Of a stretch of 64,000 nucleotides of DNA, positions 30,093 to 41,103 are shown one piece after another (position 1 is the first letter of the stretch; each line of letters opens with the position of its first letter). This stretch comes from Myrica gale (lineage: Eukaryota; Streptophyta; Magnoliopsida; Fagales; Myricaceae): the NCBI GenBank assembly GCA_963930655.1, contig OZ005603.1, forward strand, positions 26,364,201 to 26,428,200, written 5' to 3'. The position numbers were made by a program, and so were the translations under genes. Under the pieces are notes generated by a model. The model searched no databases. It saw only the letters and a list, made by a program, of their open reading frames with translations, and had not been told where the DNA came from.

Positions 30093-31619
30093 CCGTCGAT
30101 CTCAGGAACCCATTACCACCGGTCAACTTCAGGACGCCAACAGACCCTCCCTCAGTCGCTGCCCACCTCTTCCGACTTGTCTAGCGGTAGGGGTCTGTTC
30201 TACTATTTGCTTATAAACATGTCCTGCCCGTGCTTCTTCTAGTTTGTAAATCTGTCTAGTTTGAATTCAAACATATTGCCTTAGTCGTCGCATTAAGGAT
30301 TAACATGTTGATGCATGTCCAGCTTTTCTAGTTCGGTTTTCAATGTCCAGGTCTTTGGCCACACTGTTCATACTTGTTGAGCAGTCCAGGTTGAATAACA
30401 GGGGATTTCGCCAGTTAGAAGAAACGTAGAGCATCTCCCCTCTTGGTCCCCCTTTTAGAAAGAGAGACGTAGTTGGTAGATTGAGAGAATTTGATGTGTT
30501 ATAGTCATCACTTATTTATTGTCGTTTACCCATAGAATTTATGTTATTTATTTATTAATCTTTAGCAGAGGATTGAATTTAGTGCTTTTTCTTTTGTATT
30601 AAGATTTCTAGAATCTTTAAAATTGTTTATTCCGTAAGAGTATAAACATTAATTATTAGCTTCTCATGAAATATGGACCATGACTGCCTTGAGTTTGGAT
30701 TTGGTTAACAGCCAACGATGCCTTGAACTGAATATGGAGCCAGTACTTCACGTATGTTTTTTTGCTTCGGCTGAAATTGCATTTGGCACTGTATTGGTGT
30801 AAACTGTCTTGTGTATCTGGCCAAGGACACTTACTCTGTAGTCCGGTCAGAGTATATTTCCAACCCCGTACATTGAATCTTTTGTTTATCACACACTCAC
30901 TGAAAAAAACCAAGAATAGCGACCCAACTGCATAAAGAAACTGAATAAACATGGTGGATCCAGAGGATATCCCAACTACATAACCCTAGTCTTCAAACAG
31001 ATACAAGATACATTTGCAGTCTGAGATAACAACTTTAGAAAAAAGACTTTTGATTTTTATGGAGGCTCATTCTAAAATCCCTAAATTAAGGACATCATAC
31101 ACTACGGAACTACGGAAACAAAGACTAAAAGTCATACCAATTCACAGCAAATATGCAGTTCATCAAGTGAAAATACAGAGCAGAGGACCCTAGAGAACAG
31201 AAGTTCATCCTTAGGCACCAAAGCACAAAAAACTTAGGAATAAATAAAAGAGATCCATCAGCAGCTACAGTTGTTATCCAAAAATCCTGAAGTTTTGCCC
31301 CTGCCATCCTCCTCAATTCAAGTGTGCCTAACTCACAGACAAGAAACAGTGCATGAAAAATTGTGCTTTCATCAAAAACCCCTTCAACTCATCGAGTAGG
31401 AATTATATTCTTGCACAGATCCCAACCAAAGGCATCTATTCACCATTGTGGCTTAATTATCAGCCAGTATGTCTTAAATGGCCAGATAACCTAGTAAAGT
31501 ATTATAAATCTTATAAATCCATATTCAGTTCAAGGCATCGTTGGCTGTTAACCAATTGCAGAAAAATGTTATCCATTTTTTTTATTCCTAAGGTCCTTAT
31601 TAATGTTATCTGCAGAAAA

Positions 31620-32391
31620 ATGACCCCGTCGAGGAGTAGCTCTAGTGAACATAGGGGAACCCCATCTTCTAGTTCTGCAACTAGATCATCTGTCACAATG
31701 AGTTTCGCAACAGCTGACACGTGAGTTTATATTACCATTTTGATTCCTAAAGTTTTAGTGTATACCTACCGTTCGTAATAACTTATCCCAATAGTGAAAG
31801 CTCAGGCAGACGCCCTCAAACTTATGTGAGGAAACCTGTGTGCTTCTGTGGAATTGAAGCTGTGAAGAAAACTGCATATACACCAGACAATTACGGAAAA
31901 CAGTTTTATGGATGTAAAAAATACAAGGTAAGCTTTTGACATTCTGCATACAAGAAACAATTTTATTTGGTCCTCCATCTATTTATGTACTTAGTTTCCC
32001 ATAATGACGAATGTGTTTGGTGCAGTATGGTGAAAATCACCATTGCCGCTACTTTGCTTGGTGCGAACGGTGGGTTAGGCAAGATAGGGCGCAGGGGGGA
32101 GAGGTGGCACAGCATGAGTATGCGAAGGGTACATTGGGAAGCACGAAGGCTGAGCTGGAGATGTGTTGCAGCCGAGTGGTCGAGGAGCTCATTTTGGACC
32201 ACGTTGCTGCAATGGAGCACGAAGCAACACGACATCGTCTGGAGATGATTGCTCAACAGGAGAAATATGAGAACCTCCTCAAGAAAGCCCAGGTGGATAT
32301 TGATGTTCAGAGGGCTGAGTACGTACAATTGCAGCGACAGTACATCCAACTCCGTATTTGTAACTTCTTTACGGAGGAACTGATCCTTTAA
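31620..32391 (+). CDS. GRF-type zinc-finger protein carried by the transposon
   Basis: Three exons in phase: 31620-31720, 31795-31927 and 32026-32391; 600 nt, 199 residues. A Ser-rich N-terminus is followed by a GRF zinc finger: CFCGIEAVKK...NYGKQFYGCKKY...HHCRYFAWCE, with the CxC, GRxF-like (GKQF), C and C ligands spaced as in the family. The C-terminal ~110 residues look like an alpha-helical coiled coil (ELEMCCSRVVEELILDHVAA, EKYENLLKKAQ). GRF fingers bind nucleic acid in other proteins; the role of the small plant GRF proteins is unknown. All splice sites are good and there is no stop, so it may be expressed. It lies wholly within the Mutator-like element. Confidence 0.75.
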
Positions 32392-32688
32392 ATCTCACAA
32401 ACCATCTGCACAAAAACAACAAACTAACACAAATTAAATATTTGCTGAACTTTAAAATTTCAACATTATTGACCTCAACGCTTTGGTTCGAATTAACCTA
32501 CCAAGGCAGCCTGTCTACTTGTCCTAACAAGAAAACTCTGAGAACTACCAAATTACAAGCAGGCCCCATACGTATAAACCATCTGCACAAAAACAACAAA
32601 CTAACAATTATCCTAAATATCCAACATCGAATATTGTATGAACTGACCGAAAAAATGTTCTACAACAATGGGTGCTTACAATATACCT

Positions 32689-33362
32689 CTACAAGTCGTC
32701 AAGGCTCTTAAATCTCCCATTTATCGATTCGTCCTCGCAGTCGTCCTCCTCTTCCTGAGCATCGGCCTCGTTAGATACCTACGTGTAAATAAATAGCCAA
32801 ATATATATGTTAGGATAATTGCTTTGAATCATGTAAAGGTAATAACAATGTTAAAATGAATACCCGCTCTATCTGAATGTATAGCTTCCACCCGCTGCAA
32901 CTCACTCATTTGTCTTTGAGAACGGAGCATGTGAACTTTCGAAGGAGTCGTCAGGTCATGATTATGTTCCGGATGCCATTCGGAGGTCCAATACTTCCCA
33001 TTACGCTGCCGCTGAACAGTAATACTTGCGAGACATCCACATCTCGTTTCCGGTCGTTCTCGCTTCACCGGCACAAGTGACTCCCTCCCTTTTTTCTTCC
33101 CTTCTCTACTGCAAGCAAAAGCTTTTGATGTCCAATACCCGTATTGCCTATGCTTGAACCCGGTATGTCTACGAATGCTAAATCCTTTCATGGTTGCATA
33201 TCGATTGTACCATTCGTAGACATGGTCAACGTCCGCCCACTCTAGAGTCCAAACATCAACTTTTTCCCCGTTGTCCGCCCAAACCATGTCACCTTCGGGG
33301 TTAACAGTACTACTAGAGCTTCGGCACACGATATTGGGATTCATGCCTTCCATTTGGGCCAT
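32689..33362 (-). CDS. Short FAR1-domain protein carried by the transposon
   Basis: Exon 1 runs from ATG at 33362 down to a donor near 32900; exon 2 is 32689-32778. It encodes a FAR1 DNA-binding domain (WADVDHVYEWYNRYATMKGF, then FACSRE, RCGCLASI and WHPEHNHDLT, a WRKY-GCM1-type zinc finger with final HNH), and an acidic tail (EADAQEEEDDCEDES). FAR1/FHY3 proteins descend from Mutator transposases, but this model stops after the DNA-binding part and has no transposase or SWIM domain. The donor is uncertain: CGG|GTGGAA gives a phase-0 join, and the alternative at GCGG|GTATTC does not keep frame. It converges on the GRF gene. It may be a DNA-binding relic of the element's own transposase or a captured FRS gene. 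Confidence 0.6.
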
Positions 33363-33847
33363 ATTGAGAGGTCCTACAGAAGAAAAAGGACTGATTATAG
33401 ACCAACAATATAATTTCCGTATCTTACCCAAATTAGTCTGAACCTGAAGAATACTGTGAAATAAAGCGGGCTCGCTTAGATTCTACCACAAAAGAAATTA
33501 TACGACAACCACAAATAGAAATTTTCAGATCTTCGTCAGACAACATGCTAGTACCATGTCAACTGCCGACATGTTAAAAAATGATTTCCCTGTTTTCTGT
33601 ACTACAGGTACAAACACTCGCATTACTATGTACTACACTACTCCAGAACATCTACATGTTAACTAATGTTTTAACTTGATCAGAACCAACTATATAAATT
33701 GGTATGCAATTTTTCCACAACTAAAAACGTACACAAAATGTTAGTAAACATCCCAATGACGTCATCAAACTATGAAAAAAAAAGTAGCTGAAAACTTCCA
33801 TGCGAGCTAACGCTGAGATCTCAGCTCTTATAATAGTCGACAAATCA

Positions 33848-33943
<96 letters not shown>

Positions 33944-34969
33944 TTAAAAGTAAGCAATGCCAGTTACAATATCACAACCACCTATGAGCAAGGGGTAATA
34001 CAACAAAGACAAAGATCCAACCATTGTCCTATTTAATTATCACTCTTTAAAGTGTACAAAGATCCTACCATTGTCCCATTTCATTATGATTCTATAAAGT
34101 GTTTTAGCAAGACTTCATAGCAGCTCTATTCTTCTAAACAGGGTCTTTGATATCATACAACATATGCTACAGAACGAAAAAAAGCGTTAAATTGCTCATC
34201 CCACTGCACAAAAAATCACATATTGCCTAAGTTGAGCCTAAAACAAACAAACAAATAAATACCTAAACAAGCATTGCATTCACATTACCAATACAGGAAA
34301 TCAACAGATACTAACATTTTAAATAAGGCTACAATTCTTTAATTACATATACACAGTGAAGAATCACATTCCACATCTGGCTTACTAGCATTCCCCATTC
34401 CAATATCATTTTCATTCCCCTACTGGCTTCCTATTATTTTAAGTTCAATATCCTATCAGGAATACACAGTCATAAAATTCCATAGAAATGTCAACAATGC
34501 ATGAACACAAACATGCTCGTCTTAAACTTCAAAAGGAAACCAAAGGCAGAAGAACAATAGGGTGGTCAATTGATTAGTTCCACTACAATCTTGCATCACG
34601 TGAAACCAAGCACAAGCAAAATAGCCCCCCAAAAAATAGTCTTTCTGAAGAATAGCCTGTGCGCGTATACCTTTTTGAAGAACAGCTCTAGATAGTGAAC
34701 AGTGAACTGATTGGTTCCTTCTGTACGTTAGTCGCTGGCTCTGGAAATCGATAGTCTATAGATCTGGCCATCTGGGGTTGAACGAACAACGAACGGGTCA
34801 CATGGGGCATGTTTGAAATCTCACTCTGGGTTTGGTATCACGTGCCTTAAACGTGAAAGGTGGGGGCTTAGATCATGAGTCAGAAAGAGTGCGAGCAAGT
34901 ATGAACAGAGGGGTGGGTGCGAAATGGGGATTCACTGCAAGACATTTGGTGGGTGCGGCAACGGGGAAT

Positions 34970-35210
34970 CGACTGAGGGAGGGGTGGCAGCGAAAATGGG
35001 TCTTCACTGGAAAGGGGTGGGTGCGAAATGGGGATTCAAAATGGAATCCCTAACCTTTACACTAAAATTCGACCGGTTTGCTCAAAATGAACCGGGTTTG
35101 GCCTCATTAATGTGTTGGCTGATTGTGGACCGTCGGATGAGTTTTTGTGCGATCCTGACCATTGCTTCACATTGCTTCACACCCTCCTGCTTAACACCAT
35201 ATCCGATCTC
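34970..35210 (-). repeat. Right terminal inverted repeat of the Mutator-like element
   Basis: Reverse complement of 29849-30092 with a handful of differences. It ends atatccgatctc immediately before the second ataaccagg. Confidence 0.9.
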
Positions 35211-36386
35211 ATAACCAGGCACTACACATTTAATGTAGGGTAACTATATCATAATCTAAGCAGGAACAATATGTTACTTTGTTTCTTATTAAATAAAATT
35301 TTCTTGTCTAATTTGGTTTGACTTTTCCTCAATGAAAGATCAAGTACCACAATGTGACCAGATTGTGTCATACGATCGAGGAGCCTCATCAGTGTCAACG
35401 GACAGTTTCCGGGGCCTCGGCTGGTGGCAAGGGAAGGTGATCGTGTCGTTGTTAAGGTGGTTAATCATGTTACCAACAACATTACCATTCACAGGTATGT
35501 ACGCATATAATATTGAGTACTTAATTAATTGCTAAGCATCGAAGTTAATATTACACAAACCTATACATATACGTACATGCACAGCTATCTAATGTGTTTA
35601 TTTTGGGTGTGAGAGTGCAGGCATGGAGTTAGGCAGCTCCGAAGTGGGTGGGCTGATGGACCAGCTTATGTCACTCAGTGTCCTATACAAAGTGGCCAGA
35701 CATACACGTACAACTTCACTGTCACTGGACAAAGAGGAACTCTCTTATGGCATGCTCACATCTCATGGCTAAGATGCGCGCTTCACGGACCGATCATCAT
35801 CCTCCCAAAGCGCAACGAATCTTACCCCTTTCATGAGGAACCATACAAGGAAATACCTATCACTTTTGGTAACTAGTTACTATATATACATATGTTGGAG
35901 ACTCTGGAAAAGATTCATGTAATTTGTTGTGCGTTATGCTTCATTTGCAAATACTTATGTCATGCAGTCATTTTTGCATGGTTTTGGAATTACAGGAGAG
36001 TGGTTTAACGTAGACCCGGAGGCTGTGATTAGCGAGGCTCTTCAGACAGGAGCAGGTCCTAACGTTTCTGATGCATACACCATCAATGGTCTTCCAGGGC
36101 CTTTGTACAACTGCTCTTCTAAAGGTAAATGCATGAAGCAATTTAAGTCATTTTGGTGCAAAGAGAATGTGAAACGCAGGCATTTCCGGAGGCCAAAGTG
36201 AAATAAGCTTAACCATGCAAGATTTTTGGGGTATTTGGCAGATACATATAGGCTAAAGGTCAAGCCAGGGAAGACGTATCTCCTCCGTTTGATCAACGCT
36301 GCACTCAACGACGAGCTGTTCTTCAGTATTGCCAATCACACCCTCACCGTCGTCGAAGCCGATGCTGTGTACGTTAAACCTTTTGA

Positions 36387-36603
36387 AAGTTTTTGTAAAA
36401 AGAAGCAGAGTATCAATGTAACGGAATGTTTGAGAGAGAATGATTAAGAATATTCTGTATATTGACGTAAAAATGAAATGAATTGTACAGTCATTACTTA
36501 TAGATCCTTGTTGTAACTAAATTACATACCAGCTGTACAAACCAGATAACTAATAACTCTGAACTATTTTACAACTCAGCTAACAGAATGGGTTATTCGT
36601 AAT
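36387..36603. mobile_element. 217-bp insertion in laccase exon 5
   Basis: Laccase coding sequence is broken after GTTAAACCTTTTGA and resumes at GAGACGGACAAG. The insertion is flanked by accttttga (36378-36386) and acctttcga (36604-36612), an 8/9 match that looks like a 9-bp target duplication. I see no terminal inverted repeats. Parts (gagagagaatgattaagaat and ...actcagctaacag) resemble short LTR or TRIM sequences, but this is not firm. Confidence 0.6.
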
Positions 36604-37825
36604 ACCTTTCGAGACGGACAAGCTTCTCATCTCCCCAGGCCAAACCACAAACGTTCTCCTCAAAACAAAACCCAGCTTCCCCAACGAGACATTCCTCATG
36701 GTCGCTAAGCCCTACGTTACTGGCCTTGGCACCTTTGACAACTCGTCCGTTGCCGGTATCCTCCAGTACGAGCAACCATCACATATTAACTCTTCCATCA
36801 AAAACCTTATCCTTCTTAAACCAACTCTCCCAGCCCTTAACGACACAAACTTCGTCACCAATTTCACCATAAAGCTCCGTAGCTTGGCCAATGCCCAATT
36901 CACCGCCAACGTTCCGCAAACCGTGGACAGGAAATTTTTCTTCACCATGGGACTTGGGACAATGCCGTGTCCTCAAAATACAACGTGTGGAGGACCCACC
37001 AATAGCACGAAATTTATTGCTTCCGTTAACAATGTATCTTTTGTGCTCCCTTCAGTGGCTATGCTCCAAGCCCACTTTTTTGGAAAGTCCAATGGGGTTT
37101 ACACCACAGATTTTCCCACCAAGCCGCCAGTGCCATTTAACTACACGGGAACACCGCCCAATAACACTAACGTGAGCAACGGCACGCGTGCATTGGTGTT
37201 ACAGTTCAACACGAGTGTGGAGCTGGTGATGCAAGACACGAGCATTCTTGGCTCTGAGAGCCACCCTCTCCATCTTCATGGTTTTAATTTCTTCATCGTC
37301 GGACAAGGTTTCGGGAACTATGATCCGAACAAGGACCCTGCTAACTTCAACTTGGTGGATCCGGTAGAGAGGAACACGGCGGGTGTTCCGGCCGGTGGCT
37401 GGCTCGCTATTCGCTTTCTAGCGGACAACCCAGGTGTGTTCGTAAAAAAAGTACAGAAAGTTCTCAGCAAGACAATGACAGATATATTTATTTGTCCGCT
37501 TAATTTGCGCATTTTTTCTTTTAACTTTAACATTTTCCACATTAAAAAACAATCAGAAGGAGTAACATATAATGAAGAAAACAACTAAATTAAGAGAGGT
37601 GGGTCCAAAGAAAATCTTATTTAATTATTAATATAATATATATGTTACATAAAGGACCATACTTAGTCTTACTATATATACAATTAATACCTTAATCTAT
37701 TTCTTTTATTAAGCAACTATTGCTGAATATTTATCTTTTTTAAGCTATTACTTGAAATATTTTGCCGTCTGGTCTGTTGTTCATCAGGTATAATTCTTTT
37801 TTTGCCCTCTTTTGGTGTCAACAGG

Positions 37826-38958
37826 CAGGGGCGGAAGCGGTCGATACCCATCGCACACCCCAAAAAAAAAATTATAATGTAATTTTTTTGTTTTTTTTTT
37901 GTTTTTCTTTATAAATTAACCAAGTCCAATACCCATTAAGTCCAGGCCAAATAGACTTAATGGGTATCGGATCTAAAATATTTTTTTCTATACATTGATT
38001 TTGTTCTTAGTGTTACATAATAATTAAGGCAAATATACAGTTATTATAATGTTTTGTTTTCCATCGATTACAAGTTCTTCAATCGAGGGGTAACTTCTTG
38101 TCATCTTATTAAATTATGTTAGTAAAAAATTATTTATTCTTTGTTCCTATTTTTTCACAATCAAGATCACATCATTTTTTTCTCTCTATGTTGATTTGTT
38201 TCTTCATTTTTATTAGAGAGCTCAAAAAATGTTGCGTTTATTTAGGATCCTTGTATAGGCCAAATCAAAGTTCTGGCCACTTTTGAGATATGTTTATCTA
38301 ATGAACTCTTTTACTAAATCTTGCTTATCCTGAAAATTTTGTTTTTATTATTCAGAGCATGATTTGTCATCAATTGTTGCTCTCTGTGTGGAAGTTGCTT
38401 TGGAGAATGTGAATATCTTTCAATTCCAAATTCATAGAACCTAAGAAAGTAAATTACAAATGCATTTCAGTAACCTTTTGTCAAAAGAAAAAAAGAGAGA
38501 CTCTACTCTCTAGGTAGTAACAAAAAAATGTAAGAAAGAAAACCCCTAGTGACATCAAGATCTCAACCATCATAATCATCTGTAATTTGTTCTAAAGTTT
38601 TAAAATTAGTAGGGAATTAACTTGGATTAAATCATAAAGAGTGATTTGCGTAATAATATGAGAGATAAATGGATGAATGATTGCATGTTAGTGTACATCG
38701 AGCAATAAATTTTTAAAACTATTGAGAACGAAGTCATTTTGTAACTTTTTCGGAAGATGTAAACTCGTATCATCCAATTATCACCTCTCAGTCGTAGTAC
38801 ATATTACGGTACATGTATTCCAATATTTTTAATACTTTTTGTCCTTAATTTTCGATATTGTACCTCTAAGACAATATTTTGCATTACGAAAGAATTTTTT
38901 TTGTCATTTCGCCTTTAAAGTTCGACACTCATGGATTTTGATCCTGGTTCCGCCACTG
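37826..38958. mobile_element. hAT (Tip100-like) element at a laccase splice acceptor
   Basis: A 1133-bp element starting caggggcggaagcgg and ending ggttccgccactg, flanked by a perfect 8-bp target duplication tcaacagg (37818-37825 and 38959-38966). The duplicated octamer contains the intron 5 acceptor (caacag|g), so an acceptor now exists on both sides of the element. No transposase frame is seen. The ends resemble those of 28382-29307. Confidence 0.85.
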
Positions 38959-39189
38959 TCAACAGGGGTGAGGTTTATGCATTGCCATATAGATGTCCAC
39001 ACGAGCTGGGGTCTGTGGATTGTATTGGATGGGCCACAACCGAATGAAGCTACCACCACCACCATCCGATCTTCCCAAGTGTTGACAAAAGTTGACCGTT
39101 GGTTCGACGAGAGCGGATACGTCCATTGCAATTTTTTTATTTCCACACCCGGCCTGAGTGATCTTTTTTTATTGTCCAGTTTTAAATTA

Positions 39190-40047
39190 GGCTAAAATGC
39201 TTCGTACGTCCCTAGGGTATGACCCTTTCCCAACTTAGTCCTTAGGGTATGAATTTCCCTTAAAAAACCCCTGGGGTTTGGCCCTATTCTCCGAAGAGTC
39301 CTGCCGTCAACTAAATGGACGGAAATGCAGACGTGACTGACGGCGCACACATGGAAACTGACATGGAGATTACCAACCAATCACAGTGTGACACGTGTCA
39401 GTGAATAAAAAATAATTTTTTTTAAAAAAAATTAATAATTAATAAAAAAATATTTTTTTATAACTAAAAAAAGAAAAAAAAGACAGGGGAAGGATCGGCC
39501 GATTCTTCCCCGTTGAACCTCCACCGGCCAAAATACCGGCCGGTGGGTATTTTGGGGAGGAGAAATCCTCCCCCACCGGCGCTGCTGGGGGACCTCCCTC
39601 AGCCCCGGGCGCGCCCATGCCTCCTCCACCGGGCGGTGGTCTGGGCGCGCCCGGGGCTGAGGGAGGTCCCCCAGCCACGCCGGTGGGGGAGGATTTCTCC
39701 TCCCTCCGCCGGCCGGGGGAGGTTCACCGGGGAAGGATCGGCCGATCCTTCCCTTGTCTTTTTTTTTTTTAGTTATAAAAAAATATTTTTTTATTAATTT
39801 TTAATTTTTTTTTAAAAAAAATTATTTTTTATTCACTGACACGTGTCACACTGCGATTGGTTGGTAATCTCCATGTCAGTTTCCACGTGTGCACCTTCAG
39901 CCACGTCTGCATTTCCGTCCATTTAGTTGACGGCAGGACTCTTCGGGGAATAGGGTCAAACCTCAGGGGTTTTTTAAGGGAAATTCATACCCTAAGGACT
40001 AAGTTGGGAAAGGGTCATACCCCAGGGACGTACGAAGCATTTTAGCC
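39190..40047. mobile_element. 858-bp foldback element (MULE-type MITE)
   Basis: Almost the whole element is one inverted repeat: arms of roughly 400 bp starting ggctaaaatgcttcgtacgt and ending acgtacgaagcattttagcc. A perfect 9-bp target duplication tttaaatta flanks it (39181-39189, 40048-40056), pointing to a Mutator-type transposase acting in trans. The centre is very GC-rich (gggcgcgcccggggctga and its complement), unlike the surroundings. Open frames inside are by-products of the GC content. It inserted just beyond the broken laccase exon 6. Confidence 0.9.
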
Positions 40048-40056
40048 TTTAAATTA

Positions 40057-41103
40057 ATTATTAAGAATGTTCTTTTTTGACTAAGTAATTTCCCATTGCT
40101 TTCCACTTCTGAGTTGTTGGGGGAAGGGAGAAGAGAGAGTGAGAGGAGATAATGTACAGAGTAGTGGGATTAGTAATGGGCAGCTTTTGATGTTAACCTC
40201 AAGTAGAAAAGAGGTTCATCGCTACAATTTCTTCTCTTAACTTATGACTCTATGAGTGTCGTTTTGCTTCCAAATAAAGTTGAGTTTGGCTACTTAGTTC
40301 AGAAACATGTCAGTTAATTAACAACGACTTCTTCCTGGAGCCTGCCAATTGGACGCTTAAAGCTCCCCCCTTCCTTTAACATGACTGAACATATCGCATG
40401 CAAGTGATAGTCAAGAGCTATCATGAGATCGCAACAGTTGATTCCTTAAAAGAGGGCGGCACAGTTCATGCACTATAGAGAATATCTTCAGCTGCATCGA
40501 AGTTTGCAGAGAACTGGATTTTGAGCATTGCAATCAGCGCCAAAGATATTAAGAGAAAGTTGCTGAATCAGAAAAATTCATTGCCGGAAAAGTACATATA
40601 TATGTAAAATGAAAAAAGAGCATCTAATTCTATTCTCAGATGAGTTTTATCCCCTGAAACACGCATGAACATGCATTACTGGTGTCCCACGTACACGGTT
40701 TCAGTGGGAAGACGCTCCTATCTTAAGGGAATGTGGTGGGCTATATAGTCCTGGGGTTTGAGATTATAGGGTTGCTATGAAAGTAGGGGTTTCTTGTATC
40801 GATCTGTCATCTTGGGTAAAAAGGTTCTTTTCCACTGAAAATATGCGTACTTAAAGAATGAAAATACACCAAGTACCAAAAAAATATACTAGGATATGAT
40901 TAGTTCCACAGCAAGACATGCAAGCATGATTAAGATCTAGGATTACCAAGATAAGGGAAATTGAAAAACTCTCTGGAGTAGTCCCATATTTGCTTTTGCA
41001 GATGATCATCGGAAAGGGATGATCATAACAGTCACAATACTCCCAATTGAGAGAAAACTCTACATATATATACAATTAGCTCCTCCAATTCAAGTGTCTA
41101 CAG
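40057..41103. other. Intergenic, 3' flank of FHY1-like gene
   Basis: Spacer between the foldback element and the FHY1-like stop codon. It probably includes the FHY1-like 3' UTR on the minus strand (up to ~41103 downwards). Nothing else was recognised. Confidence 0.45.

Noticed and set aside
29731-30126. 131-codon minus frame and its mirror at 34924-35214
   Set aside because: Both are the terminal inverted repeat of the Mutator-like element read through; there is no domain or start context.
39432-39797. Pro/Gly-rich frames on both strands
   Set aside because: They arise from the GC-rich palindromic core of the foldback element; mirrored frames on both strands show it is not a gene.
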